Below are positions 24,904-34,333 of a stretch of 64,000 nt of DNA, piece after piece. The notes under the pieces were generated by a model that was not told where the DNA came from, did no database searches, and saw only the letters and a program-made list of their open reading frames with translations. Source of the DNA: C-114 sp963745405 (GTDB lineage Bacteria; Chloroflexota; Limnocylindria; Limnocylindrales; CSP1-4); the NCBI GenBank assembly GCA_963745405.1, contig CAVUWY010000002.1, positions 1,426,001-1,490,000 on the forward strand, in the 5' to 3' direction. The stretch's first letter is position 1, and each line of letters begins with the position of its first letter. Made by a program: the position numbers and the translations under genes.

Positions 24904-25721
24904 TGCCCGAGGCGGTCCCCGGGGAGGCGGCACCGAGCGACGATCGGCCGAGGATCAGGGTGGAGGTCGCCGACGGCGTCGCGACCCTCACCCTCGCCCG
25001 TCCGGAGGCGCTCAACGCGCTCGACCGCCCGATGCGCGAGGAGCTCATCGCAGCCTTCAAGGCCGCCGAGCGCGACCGGGCCGTCCGGGCGATCCTCCTG
25101 GCGGCCGAGGGGCGGGCGTTCTGCGCCGGCCAGGACCTCCGCGAGGAGTTCGGCGGCGCCGGGCCGACCCTCACCGACGAGATCCGCCAGCGCTACAACC
25201 CGCTCATCCTCGCCATCCATCGCTCGTCACGGCCGGTCGTGGCGGCCATCAACGGCGTCGCCGCCGGGGCCGGCTGCTCGCTCGCCCTCGCCTGTGACAT
25301 CCGGATCGCCGCCGACACCGCGTCGATCGTCCTCGCCTTCGGCAGGATCGGCCTCGTACCCGATAGCGGGGTGAGCTGGTTCCTGCCCCGGCTCGTCGGT
25401 TCCGCCCGGGCCGCCGACCTCGCCCTCGTCGGAGACGCGCTGACGGCCGAGGAGGCGGCACGTATCGGGCTCGTCAGCCGGGTCGTGCCGGCCGATGCGC
25501 TCGCCGACGAAGCCCGGGCACTCGCCGTCCGGCTGGCCGCCGGCTCGCCGACCGCGATGGGCCTCACCAAGCGGGCCCTCGACTACGGCGCGGGCTCGAC
25601 CCTCGAGGAGGCGCTCGAGCACGAGGCGTGGCTGCAGGGGATCGCCGGCCGGTCGGCCGACCACGCCGAGGGACTGGCCGCGTTCCGCGAGAAGCGGCCG
25701 CCGCGGTTCAGCGGGGAGTAG
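24903..25721 (+). CDS. paaG: crotonase, PaaG-like 1,2-epoxyphenylacetyl-CoA isomerase
   Basis: A 272-residue crotonase-fold protein. AEGRAFCAGQDLREEF is the oxyanion strand; GVAAGAGCSLALACDIRIAA follows. The helix IGLVPDSGVSWFLPRLVG carries Asp at the place used by PaaG to open the epoxide ring, instead of the second Glu of hydratases. It overlaps the preceding gene by one base (TGATG). Together with PaaABC just downstream it fits isomerisation of epoxyphenylacetyl-CoA to the oxepin. Assignment as PaaG over another crotonase is inferred from this Asp and context. Confidence 0.86.
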   Translation: MPEAVPGEAAPSDDRPRIRVEVADGVATLTLARPEALNALDRPMREELIAAFKAAERDRAVRAILLAAEGRAFCAGQDLREEFGGAGPTLTDEIRQRYNPLILAIHRSSRPVVAAINGVAAGAGCSLALACDIRIAADTASIVLAFGRIGLVPDSGVSWFLPRLVGSARAADLALVGDALTAEEAARIGLVSRVVPADALADEARALAVRLAAGSPTAMGLTKRALDYGAGSTLEEALEHEAWLQGIAGRSADHAEGLAAFREKRPPRFSGE

Positions 25722-25731
25722 CCGGCGCCTC

Positions 25732-26913
25732 GTGCCGCCCGCTCGCGCCCGGCTGGCCTGGCTCCTCCCGATCGCATTCGCCGCCTACGTCGGGGTCGCC
25801 ACCCGGGACTGGCACGTACCGGCCGAGGGGTATGCACCGTTCTTCCCCCTGTGGGTCGGTGTCTCCGCCGTCGCCATCGTCGCCTGGTGGGGTCTCCGCC
25901 GCCGCCTCACGGCGCTCGATGTGCTGGCGATCGCGACCGTCGTCGCCATGGTCCTCACCGACGTGACCTCGTTCTGGACCCAGGGCCTCCGCGACCTGCA
26001 CCTCTACGTCAAGGCCGGCGCGCACTTCGCCGCCGGCCAGCCCGTCTACCTGCAGTCCCTGCTCACGGTCCGGCCGGCCGACCTCAGCGACTATCCGTAC
26101 CTCTATCCGCCGCCGACCCTGCCATTGTTCGCCGTCCTCTCGATGCTGCCGGGCGTCCTCGTCGATGTCGGCTGGATCGCCGGCTCGATCGCCGCGGCGG
26201 TCTGGGCGCTGCGCCGGATGGGCCTCGGGGCGGCGGCGGTCGCCCTCTTCCTGATCTGGCCGCCGCTCCTCCAGGGCCTCTACGTCGGCAACGTCGCGGT
26301 GCCGCTGTTCGCCCTGTTCGTGGCCGGTCCGATCTTCGGGGCGGGGCTCGTCCTGTCGGCGATGTTCAAGCCGTACAGCGGCATCGCCGCGCTGTGGCTG
26401 CCGCGCGAGGGCCGCTGGGGCGACCTGTTCCTCGGCCTGGCGATCGTCGGTGCCTGGATCGTCCTGAGCCTGCCGCTCGTCGGCGTCGACCGCTGGTCGG
26501 AGTGGTGGGCGGGGATCGGCCTGTACCGAGCCTCGCAGCCGCTCCTGCCGGTCTCGCTCTACGGGTTCGGCATCGGTCGCTGGCTGCCGGAGATGCTGAC
26601 GGTCGCGATCGGGATCGTCGTCGTGCTCCTCGCTCTCCGCGCCCGCCGCGAGGAGGGGTTGTGGGGTCTCGGCGTGGCCACGATCGTCGCCTCGCCATCG
26701 CTCTTCTCGCACGGCTTCCTCGTCGCGATCCCGGCGATCCTCGGCCTGCGGTCGACCGTCTTCTGGATCGCGATGGCGATCACCTCGGTCGCGCCCGGCG
26801 GCCAGTGGTTCGTGGCGATCGGGATCCTCATCGCCGCCTGGTACCTGCCGTCGCTCCGCGGCGAGACCGTCCGGTTGACGGTCCCCGCCCGGCCGCGTAG
26901 CGTCAGGCCGTGA
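25732..26913 (+). CDS. GT87-like polytopic membrane glycosyltransferase
   Basis: A 393-residue protein with about 9-10 membrane segments and little soluble sequence. WTQGLRDLHLYVKAGAHFAA with the downstream YPYLYPPPTLPLFAVL is the typical D-x-x-Y / YPP layout of DUF2029/GT87 polyprenyl-phosphate mannosyltransferases. GTG 25732 lies 10 bp after the paaG stop and the gene overlaps paaA by four bases (GTGA), so it is embedded in the paa operon even though no role in phenylacetate breakdown is known. A longer in-frame extension upstream overlaps paaG and was rejected. Confidence 0.78.
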   Translation: MPPARARLAWLLPIAFAAYVGVATRDWHVPAEGYAPFFPLWVGVSAVAIVAWWGLRRRLTALDVLAIATVVAMVLTDVTSFWTQGLRDLHLYVKAGAHFAAGQPVYLQSLLTVRPADLSDYPYLYPPPTLPLFAVLSMLPGVLVDVGWIAGSIAAAVWALRRMGLGAAAVALFLIWPPLLQGLYVGNVAVPLFALFVAGPIFGAGLVLSAMFKPYSGIAALWLPREGRWGDLFLGLAIVGAWIVLSLPLVGVDRWSEWWAGIGLYRASQPLLPVSLYGFGIGRWLPEMLTVAIGIVVVLLALRARREEGLWGLGVATIVASPSLFSHGFLVAIPAILGLRSTVFWIAMAITSVAPGGQWFVAIGILIAAWYLPSLRGETVRLTVPARPRSVRP

Positions 26914-27905
26914 CCGACCCGCTGGCCCTCGATCCCGTCCTCCCCGAAGCCGAGCGGAGCGCGGCCCGCCTCGCCTTCCACCCTGGGATGAGTGCCGACG
27001 AGCGGTTCGCCCATTTCGAGGGCCACGTCCACGCCGGCGGCAAGGTCGAGGCGACCGACTGGATGCCCGACGAGTACCGGACGGGCGTCCTCCGCTTCGT
27101 CGAGATGCACGCCAACAGCGAGCTCATGGGAGTGCTCCCCGAGCGGGAGTGGATCCTCCGGGCGCCGACCCTGCGGCGGAAGCTCGCCCTCACCGCCAAG
27201 GTCCAGGACGAGGTCGGTCACGCCCAGCTGCTCTACCGGGTGGCCGAGGACCTCGGCAAGCCGCGCGAGGCGATGATCCAGGATCTGCTCGACGGGAAGA
27301 CGAAGTTCCACAACGTCTTCCACTATCCGACCCGGACGTGGGCCGACGTCGGGATCATCGCCTGGCTCGTCGACGCGGCGGCGATCGTCGCCCAGCAGGC
27401 CCTGCGCGACAGCAGCTACGCCCCGTACGCCCGGACGATGCGCAAGATCTGCTGGGAGGAGTCGGTCCACATCATGCACGGCCGAGACGTCGTGGTGACG
27501 ATGGTGAACGGGACCGACGAGCAGCGAGCGATGATCCAGGAAGCCCTCGACCGGTGGTGGGGGCCGCTCATGCAGATGCACGGGCCGCGGACCGCCCGGG
27601 AGCGCGATCGAGACCTCTACTGGCGGGTCAAGGCCAAGTCGTCGGAGGAGCTCCGCCAGGAGTTCCTCACGATCTACGTGCCGCGGCTCCTCGAACTCGG
27701 CCTCATCGTCCCGGATCGCGAGCTGCGCTTCGATGAGGCCGAGGGCCGATGGCAGTACACCGAGCCCGACTGGGAGGAGCTGCGCACCGTCGTCACGAAC
27801 CACGGCCCGAAATCCCAGGAGCGGCTCGAGTTCCGGCGCCTCAACTGGGCCGAGACCGCCTGGGTCCGCGACTCTATCCTCGGCCAGCCCGTCGCGGCGG
27901 CCTGA
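26910..27905 (+). CDS. paaA: 1,2-phenylacetyl-CoA epoxidase catalytic subunit PaaA
   Basis: A 331-residue ferritin-like diiron oxygenase subunit that epoxidises phenylacetyl-CoA. Metal ligands can be read in two pairs: Glu of EMHANSELMG with KVQDEVGHAQ (ExxH), and Glu/His of CWEESVHIMHG. The Lys before QDEVGHAQ is the family's conserved active-site residue. PaaB, PaaC and PaaD follow. The GTG start overlaps the preceding gene by four bases, so expression depends on the upstream operon. Length matches the family. Confidence 0.95.
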   Translation: MTDPLALDPVLPEAERSAARLAFHPGMSADERFAHFEGHVHAGGKVEATDWMPDEYRTGVLRFVEMHANSELMGVLPEREWILRAPTLRRKLALTAKVQDEVGHAQLLYRVAEDLGKPREAMIQDLLDGKTKFHNVFHYPTRTWADVGIIAWLVDAAAIVAQQALRDSSYAPYARTMRKICWEESVHIMHGRDVVVTMVNGTDEQRAMIQEALDRWWGPLMQMHGPRTARERDRDLYWRVKAKSSEELRQEFLTIYVPRLLELGLIVPDRELRFDEAEGRWQYTEPDWEELRTVVTNHGPKSQERLEFRRLNWAETAWVRDSILGQPVAAA

Positions 27906-27906
27906 C

Positions 27907-27965
27907 CGCGGTGGCCGGATCCGCGGTGGCCCGATCCGCGGCCCGATCCGCGGTCGCCGGGCCCG
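27907..27965. repeat. imperfect tandem repeat in paaA-paaB spacer
   Basis: The 73-bp gap holds about four imperfect copies of GGATCCGCGGTGGCC-like units. Other junctions in the operon are overlaps or 3-5 bp. Confidence 0.6.
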
Positions 27966-27978
27966 ATATGGCCCTTCC

Positions 27979-28302
27979 GTGAGCGACGGGCCGGTCCTTG
28001 AGCCCTGGGAGGTCTTCCGCCGCGAGAAGGAGGGCGACCCGATGCGCCACGGCGGGTCGGTCATGGCTCCCGACGCGGAGCTCGCGATCCACTACGCCCG
28101 GGAGCTGTACGGCCGGCGGCAGGAGAGTGAGCGGCTGTGGGTCGTCCGGCGCGCCGACATCCACGACCTGGCCGATCCGGACCTCCTCCAGCCGCCGCTC
28201 GACCGTTCCTACAAGAAGCCGGGCGGCTACGTGATGCGCGACAAGCTCGCCGCCGCCCGGGAGCGGACCGGCACGGCCAAGCCGCCGGCCCGCGATCGAT
28301 GA
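27979..28302 (+). CDS. paaB: phenylacetyl-CoA epoxidase subunit PaaB
   Basis: A 107-residue protein with the PaaB pattern: PWEVFRREKEGDPMRHGGSV, then ELAIHYARELYGRRQESERL and a LWVVRR end strand. PaaB bridges PaaAC dimers in the epoxidase. The GTG start at 27979 is chosen by alignment to the family's N-terminus (WEVFxR within the first 12 residues). Its stop overlaps the paaC ATG by four bases (ATGA). The C-terminus (about 15 residues past the usual end) is basic and variable. Confidence 0.92.
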   Translation: MSDGPVLEPWEVFRREKEGDPMRHGGSVMAPDAELAIHYARELYGRRQESERLWVVRRADIHDLADPDLLQPPLDRSYKKPGGYVMRDKLAAARERTGTAKPPARDR

Positions 28303-29111
28303 GCGCTCGAGCGGCCGCCCGCGCCGGGGCGGACGCGGGCCCTGGGACCGGTGCCGGCGCCGGCTCCGATCCTGCCCTCGAGGCGCTCCTCCTCTCGATG
28401 GCTGATGACGAATTCGTCATCGGCTTCTGGGACAGCGAGTGGACCGGGATCGCCCCGATGCTCGAGGAGGACATCGCCATGTCGTCGCTCGCGACCGACG
28501 AGCTCGGCCATGCCCGAGCCCTCTACGGACTGCTCGGCGAGCTGACCGGCCGCGATCCGGACGCGATCGCCTACGACCGCCAGCCCGAAGACTTCCGTCA
28601 CGCCCGGCTGCTCGACCATCCCCGGACCGATTGGGCCTTCTCGATGGCCCGCCGCTGGCTGTACGACACGGCCGACGCGGTCCGCCTCGAGGCGCTCGTC
28701 GGATCGACCTACGCGCCGCTGGCCGGCCTCGTCGCGAAGATCCGGCGCGAGGAGCGGTACCACCTCCTCCACGTCGATGCCTGGCTCCGCCGGCTGGCCG
28801 GGACTCCGGGTGAGCCGCGGGACCGGCTGTCGGCGGCGCTCGAGACGCTTCGACCTGACGCGACGACGGTGTTCGCGCCGCTCCCCGGGGAGGAGCGGCT
28901 GGTGGCAGCGGGGATCCTCGCTGCACCGATGGCCGAGCTCCGCGAGCGCTGGCTCGCCGAGGCGACCTCGATCCTCACCTCGCTCGCCCTGCCCGTTCCC
29001 GACCCGGCCGCCGAACTCGACCGCGGCCGACTCGATCACTCGGCCGCCTTCCGCTGGCTATGGGGCGAGTTCACCTCCGTGCGGCGGCTCGATCCTGTGG
29101 CAGCGTGGTAG
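28299..29111 (+). CDS. paaC: phenylacetyl-CoA epoxidase structural subunit PaaC
   Basis: A 270-residue ferritin-like protein related to PaaA but non-catalytic; it forms the structural half of the epoxidase. After a Gly/Ala-rich tail of about 25 residues, the family core runs through DDEFVIGFWDSEWTGIAPML, DEIAMSSLATDELGHARALY-like sequence, AVRLEALVGSTYAPLA and KIRREERYHLLHVDAWL. ATG 28299 overlaps paaB by four bases and the next gene starts 5 bp after the stop, so it is in the middle of a tight operon. Confidence 0.93.
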   Translation: MSARAAARAGADAGPGTGAGAGSDPALEALLLSMADDEFVIGFWDSEWTGIAPMLEEDIAMSSLATDELGHARALYGLLGELTGRDPDAIAYDRQPEDFRHARLLDHPRTDWAFSMARRWLYDTADAVRLEALVGSTYAPLAGLVAKIRREERYHLLHVDAWLRRLAGTPGEPRDRLSAALETLRPDATTVFAPLPGEERLVAAGILAAPMAELRERWLAEATSILTSLALPVPDPAAELDRGRLDHSAAFRWLWGEFTSVRRLDPVAAW

Positions 29112-29115
29112 CACG

Positions 29116-29667
29116 ATGAAAGCACCGGCGGTCGACCCATTGAACGGCAATCGTCCTGGCCCGACCGCGAGCTCGGAGACCCTCGCCCTCTGGGCGCTCC
29201 TCGCCGAGGTCCCCGACCCGGAGATCCCGGTGGTCTCCGTCGTCGACCTCGGGATCGTCTGCTCGGTCGAGCTCGACGAGACCCACGTCCGAGTCGAGCT
29301 CCTGCCGACCTTCGTCGGTTGCCCGGCGATCGAGGCGATGCGGACGGCGGTGGCCGAGCGACTGGCCGGCTTGCGGCCGAACGTCGAGGTCGAGGTGACG
29401 TTCGCCGAGCCATGGACGAGCGACCGGATCACGCCGCGTGGACGGGCACGCCTGCGGGCGTCGGGCTTCGCGCCGCCCGAGTCGGCTGCCGCTCAACCCG
29501 TGTCGACATCCTTCGTGCCCCTCGCCGCGCTCGGTCCCGCCGCCCGGTGCCCGTATTGCGGGTCGCGCCACACTCGCCTCGAGTCGGCTTTCGGCCCTAC
29601 CCTCTGCCGCTCGATCCATCACTGCCTCGACTGCCGCCAGCCATTCGAGCAGTTCAAGACCGTCTGA
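29116..29667 (+). CDS. paaD: PaaD, MIP18-type protein with zinc ribbon
   Basis: A 183-residue protein needed for Fe-S/diiron maturation of the phenylacetyl-CoA epoxidase. The MIP18/DUF59 half shows VPDPEIPVVSVVDLGIV and PTFVGCPAIEAM (the conserved Cys). The C-terminus is a four-cysteine zinc ribbon, CPYCGS and CLDC, preceding the family ending PFEQFKTV. ATG 29116 follows paaC by 5 bp and paaH follows by 3 bp. Compared with typical PaaD (about 165 aa) it has a slightly longer linker. Confidence 0.93.
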   Translation: MKAPAVDPLNGNRPGPTASSETLALWALLAEVPDPEIPVVSVVDLGIVCSVELDETHVRVELLPTFVGCPAIEAMRTAVAERLAGLRPNVEVEVTFAEPWTSDRITPRGRARLRASGFAPPESAAAQPVSTSFVPLAALGPAARCPYCGSRHTRLESAFGPTLCRSIHHCLDCRQPFEQFKTV

Positions 29668-29670
29668 CGA

Positions 29671-30924
29671 GTGGGCGATCGGCCGAGCCCCGACGGATCG
29701 ACGGCCGAAGACAACCCGGCCAGGGGCGACCCGCCTGTCGGGGACATCCGGGTGGTCGGCGTGGTCGGTGCCGGGACGATGGGCGCCGGGATCGCCCAGG
29801 TCGCGATCGAGGCCGGGCACACGGTCCGCCTCCACGACGCCGATCCGGCCGCCGCCGCCCGGGCGGCGGAGCGTATCGCCGACGGACTGGCCCGCCGTGC
29901 CGCCAAACGGACGGACGACCCGGCCGGCGACGACGTCGCGACGGCGCTCCGGCGCCTGCGGATCGCCCTGACCCTCGAGGAAGCGGCCGGCGATGCCGAT
30001 CTCGTGATCGAGGCCGCCGCCGAGGACCTGGCCGTGAAGCGCGCCCTCTTCGAGCGGCTCGACGCAGCATCTCCACCGACCGCGATCCTCGCCACGAACA
30101 CGAGCTCGCTGTCGGTCGGGGCGATCGCCGCGGCCACCGGCGACCCCGGGCGGGTCGTCGGCCTCCACTTCTTCAACCCGGCCCCGGTCATGCCCCTCGT
30201 CGAGGTCGTCTCGACGCCTGCCACTCGCCCCGCCGTCGCGACATGGGCGGTCGCCCTCATTGCCCGCTGGGGCAAGACGCCGGTCGCGTGCACCGACACC
30301 CCCGGGTTCATCGTCAATCGAGTCAACCGTCCGTTCACCCTCGAGGCCCTCCGTATCGTGGAGGAAGGTGAGGCGACCGTGGAGGAAGTGGACGACGCCC
30401 TCCGGGCGGATGGTTTCCCGATGGGCCCCTTCGCGCTCATGGACCTCATCGGCATCGACGTCAACCTCGCCGTGGCCCGGTCCTTGTACGAGGCCTTCGA
30501 CCGCGACGAACGGTTCCGGCCATCCCGGCTCCAGGAGCGGCTCGTCGCCGCCGGCAGCCTCGGCCGCAAGACGGGGATCGGTTTCCATCGATACGGGCCG
30601 GGGTCAGCGGTGCCCGGGACCCTCGGGTCGCGACCGGTCGACGCCGCCCTCGAGGCGGAGATCGTCGAGCGAGTCGTCCTGGCCGTCGTCAACGAGGCGT
30701 ACCGCGCCCTCGGCGATCGAGTCGCCACGCGGGCGGACATCGACCTGGCCATCCGGCTCGGGGCCGGCCATCCCACGGGGCCCTTCGAGCGGGTCACCGA
30801 TCTCGGCGGCCCGGCCGTCGTGACCGCCCGCCTCGACCTCCTCGCCGAACGGCACGGAAGGCGGTTCGAGCCGGCCGCCCCACTCCGCGATGAGGCGCGA
30901 CATCCCGAGACACCGTCGGAGTAG
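29671..30924 (+). CDS. paaH: 3-hydroxyacyl-CoA dehydrogenase (PaaH-like)
   Basis: A 417-residue NAD-dependent dehydrogenase oxidising 3-hydroxyadipyl-CoA-type substrates. The NAD loop is VVGAGTMGAGIAQVAIEAG (about residues 30-48). ATNTSSLSVGAIA and GLHFFNPAPVMPLVEVV (catalytic His) follow, then TDTPGFIVNRVNRPFTLEA leading into a doubled C-terminal helical domain. The residues before the NAD loop are a variable Asp/Pro-rich tail, so an internal start is conceivable; GTG 29671 sits 3 bp after paaD. PaaH assignment rests on family plus operon. Confidence 0.9.
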   Translation: MGDRPSPDGSTAEDNPARGDPPVGDIRVVGVVGAGTMGAGIAQVAIEAGHTVRLHDADPAAAARAAERIADGLARRAAKRTDDPAGDDVATALRRLRIALTLEEAAGDADLVIEAAAEDLAVKRALFERLDAASPPTAILATNTSSLSVGAIAAATGDPGRVVGLHFFNPAPVMPLVEVVSTPATRPAVATWAVALIARWGKTPVACTDTPGFIVNRVNRPFTLEALRIVEEGEATVEEVDDALRADGFPMGPFALMDLIGIDVNLAVARSLYEAFDRDERFRPSRLQERLVAAGSLGRKTGIGFHRYGPGSAVPGTLGSRPVDAALEAEIVERVVLAVVNEAYRALGDRVATRADIDLAIRLGAGHPTGPFERVTDLGGPAVVTARLDLLAERHGRRFEPAAPLRDEARHPETPSE

Positions 30925-30991
30925 GATGCGCCCGTCGCTTCGGGGAGGGTGGCCATCCCGGTCGCACCGGCGACAGTCATCGAGGCACCAG

Positions 30992-31621
30992 ATGAACACG
31001 TCCGCCCGCGCAGTCGTCCGGATCGTCGTCCTTCCGCTCGTCCTCACGGCCCTCCTGGCCGCCTGCTCCTCGTCGTCCACGCCCGCCCCGGCCGTCAACA
31101 CGCCGGCCCCGACCGTCGCTGCACCGTCGATCGACCTCGGCGCGGGCGGCTCGATCTCGATCCCCTCGCTCCCGAACCAGGCGACGGATCTCGAGGCGAT
31201 GCTTCCGACCACCTTCTGTGGCAGCACGCTCACGAAGGCGAGCATGGCCGGCGCTGCCGTCCTCGGGCCCAACATCGACCCCACCTTCGCCGCCGCCCTC
31301 CAGGCCCTCGGCAAGACGGCTGACGACGTCTCGGCGGCCTTCGGGACCGCCCCCGGCGCCTCCGACCCGAACTGCAGTGCCAACTTCTTCGCCCTGCGCA
31401 TCAAGGGTGCCGACCAGGGCCAGCTCCAGCAGGTGTACGAGGCCGCCGCGACGAAGGGCGGCGACACGATCACGCACGTCAACCTTGGCGGCAAGGACGT
31501 CATCAAGGACACCCAGAGCGACGGCTCCTCGCAGTACATCATCATGAAGGGCGACACGGCGATCGGCGTGTCGGCCGATACCGACGCCGCCGCAGCCGCC
31601 GCGATCGCCGCCCTGCCCTGA
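30992..31621 (+). CDS. lipoprotein of unknown function, copy 1
   Basis: A 209-residue exported lipoprotein. ATG 30992 begins a signal peptide ending in lipobox LLAAC (Cys about residue 22), then a Ser/Thr/Pro linker. The domain contains DLEAMLPTTFCGSTLTKASM and SDPNCSANFFALRI, with two cysteines that could pair, and ends SQYIIMKGDTAIGVSADTDA. It is a clear paralogue of the next gene. Both sit between paaH and the thiolase. A TAGGAT about 65 bp upstream may be its own promoter. Function unknown. Confidence 0.72.
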   Translation: MNTSARAVVRIVVLPLVLTALLAACSSSSTPAPAVNTPAPTVAAPSIDLGAGGSISIPSLPNQATDLEAMLPTTFCGSTLTKASMAGAAVLGPNIDPTFAAALQALGKTADDVSAAFGTAPGASDPNCSANFFALRIKGADQGQLQQVYEAAATKGGDTITHVNLGGKDVIKDTQSDGSSQYIIMKGDTAIGVSADTDAAAAAAIAALP

Positions 31622-31737
31622 CCGACCGCGCGGGAACCCTGGAGACCCAGCTCCCCCGGGCGTGCGGTAGCATGCCCGGGTCGCACCAGGTGTCCGGCCG
31701 GCGGCCGGACCCATCGCCCACTGCCCGAGGGATCCGC

Positions 31738-32400
31738 ATGAACCGCTCGACCCACATGAACCGCTCGATCCGCAGCTCCGCCCTCGCCCTCGTCTCGATC
31801 GTCGTCGTCGCCCTCGTGGCCGCCTGCTCCAGCTCGGCCACGCCCGGCCCGAGCGGCGCCGCGGGAGGGGTCGGCGGCGGCGCCGGCGGGCTCCTCCAGT
31901 CGCTCCAGGCGGCCCTGCCCTCGCTCGGCATAGGCGGCCTCCCGTCGCTCGGCGCGCTCCCGTCGCTGAACGGGGCACCGGACCTCGAGGCCGAGCTGCC
32001 GTCGACCCTCTGCAACCAGCCCGCCCAGAAGAGCAGCATCGGTGCGGGCCTCGCTTCGGCGCTCCCCGACGCGAGCCTCGACCCGATGATCGCGGCGTTC
32101 GGCGCGCTCGGCGGCGCCGGCGCCAACATCGCCCTGTCCGAGCCGACGTCGAGCGACTGCAACGTCAGCGTTTTCGCCTACCAGGTCCCGGGCGCCCAAC
32201 AGAACGTCTTCACGACGATCATCAGCGCCCTGTCCCTGACGGCCGGCGGTGGCGCGAACACCACGATCGGCGGCAAGGCGGTCCTCAAGCTCCCCGACAG
32301 CGACACCTCGACCTACCTCTATGTCAAGGGCGACACCGTGTTCGGGGTCACGGCGCCGACCGACGACGACGCGGCGCCGGTCCTCCAAGCGCTGCCGTGA
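31738..32400 (+). CDS. lipoprotein of unknown function, copy 2
   Basis: A 220-residue lipoprotein related to the preceding one: the same layout of lipobox (LVAAC), Gly/Ser linker, ELPSTLCNQPAQKSS with a cysteine, SDCNVSVFAYQV, and an end STYLYVKGDTVFGVTAPTDD. The start region repeats 18 bp (ATGAACCGCTCGA twice), giving two candidate starts at 31738 and 31756. A TAGCAT about 70 bp upstream mirrors the spacing in copy 1. The pair probably arose by tandem duplication. Function unknown. Confidence 0.72.
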   Translation: MNRSTHMNRSIRSSALALVSIVVVALVAACSSSATPGPSGAAGGVGGGAGGLLQSLQAALPSLGIGGLPSLGALPSLNGAPDLEAELPSTLCNQPAQKSSIGAGLASALPDASLDPMIAAFGALGGAGANIALSEPTSSDCNVSVFAYQVPGAQQNVFTTIISALSLTAGGGANTTIGGKAVLKLPDSDTSTYLYVKGDTVFGVTAPTDDDAAPVLQALP

Positions 32401-32434
32401 CAGCCCGGTCCGCGATCGGGTGCGACGCCGGTAG

Positions 32435-33664
<1,230 letters not shown>

Positions 33665-33693
33665 CGACGACCCACTCCGTGGCCGATCTCGGC

Positions 33694-33711
33694 GCCCGGA
33701 CCGGGATTTTT
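33694..33711 (+). terminator. weak terminator-like hairpin after thiolase
   Basis: CCCGG-A-CCGGG followed by ATTTTT. The loop is too short as drawn, so the stem would open to three pairs. Position, right after the island's last gene, is suitable. Confidence 0.35.
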
Positions 33712-33722
33712 CGGCATCGTGG

Positions 33723-33751
33723 TTGTCGAAACCGGCCTGCGTGCGTACGAT
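33723..33751 (+). promoter_or_regulatory. sigma-70-like promoter of the Fe-S carrier gene
   Basis: TTGTCG, a 17-bp spacer and TACGAT, ending 72 bp before ATG 33824. It is one of the few places in the window with a recognisable -35 as well as -10. Confidence 0.45.
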
Positions 33752-33823
33752 TGACCCATCGACAGGCGCCCCAGCGCCGGTCATCCTCGTAGTCGACCCG
33801 CCTCCGGAGGAGGAACGCACCTG

Positions 33824-34204
33824 ATGCTCGAAGTCCAGCCCACGACGCTCAGCTTGACGGATGCCGCGGCCAGCAAGCTCCGCGAGCTGACGGCCGAAGA
33901 GACCAACCCGGACATCGGGCTGCGTGTCTACGTGTACAGCGGCGGCTGCTCCGGCTTCCGCTACGGGATGATGATCGAGGACAGCCCGGCCGAGGGAGAC
34001 AACCTCCTCGAGGCCAACGGCGTCCGCGTCTACGTCGACGGCAAGAGCATCGACCTGCTCAAGGGCAGCGAGATCGACTATGTCGACACGCTCATGGGTG
34101 CCGGCTTCACGGTCAACAATCCGAACGCCGTCGCGGCCTGTGGCTGCGGCTCGAGCTTCCGGACGGCCGACGATGCGGGTACCGCACGCTCCTGCTCGCA
34201 CTGA
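33824..34204 (+). CDS. erpA: HesB/IscA/ErpA-type iron-sulfur cluster carrier
   Basis: A 126-residue A-type carrier that accepts and delivers Fe-S clusters. The three conserved cysteines are present: SGGCSGFRYG near residue 47 and AACGCGSSFR near 107. The sequence LTDAAASKLRELTAEE opens the domain. ATG 33824 has GGAGGAGGAA six bases upstream. The last 15 residues (DDAGTARSCSH) extend beyond the usual CGCGxSF ending. A clear intrinsic terminator follows. The paa epoxidase upstream needs iron-centre maturation, but promoter and terminator make it a separate unit. Symbol erpA is by similarity only. Confidence 0.9.
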   Translation: MLEVQPTTLSLTDAAASKLRELTAEETNPDIGLRVYVYSGGCSGFRYGMMIEDSPAEGDNLLEANGVRVYVDGKSIDLLKGSEIDYVDTLMGAGFTVNNPNAVAACGCGSSFRTADDAGTARSCSH

Positions 34205-34248
34205 TCCAACCCGGCGGCTGACGCCGCTTCTCCACTCGAATATCCCTA

Positions 34249-34281
34249 GCCGCCGGTTCCGCCGACCGGCGGCTTCTTCTT
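34249..34281 (+). terminator. intrinsic terminator after Fe-S carrier gene
   Basis: Perfect nine-base stem GCCGCCGGT / ACCGGCGGC around a seven-base loop, followed by TTCTTCTT. This is the best terminator in the window. Confidence 0.8.
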
Positions 34282-34318
34282 GTCCCGAGCGGATCCAGGG
34301 CTTCCGGGCGACTGCGGC

Positions 34319-34324
34319 TAGACT
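34319..34324 (+). promoter_or_regulatory. -10 element, near-leaderless start of LON-domain gene
   Basis: TAGACT nine bases before ATG 34334. Confidence 0.45.
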
Positions 34325-34333
34325 CCCCGGACG

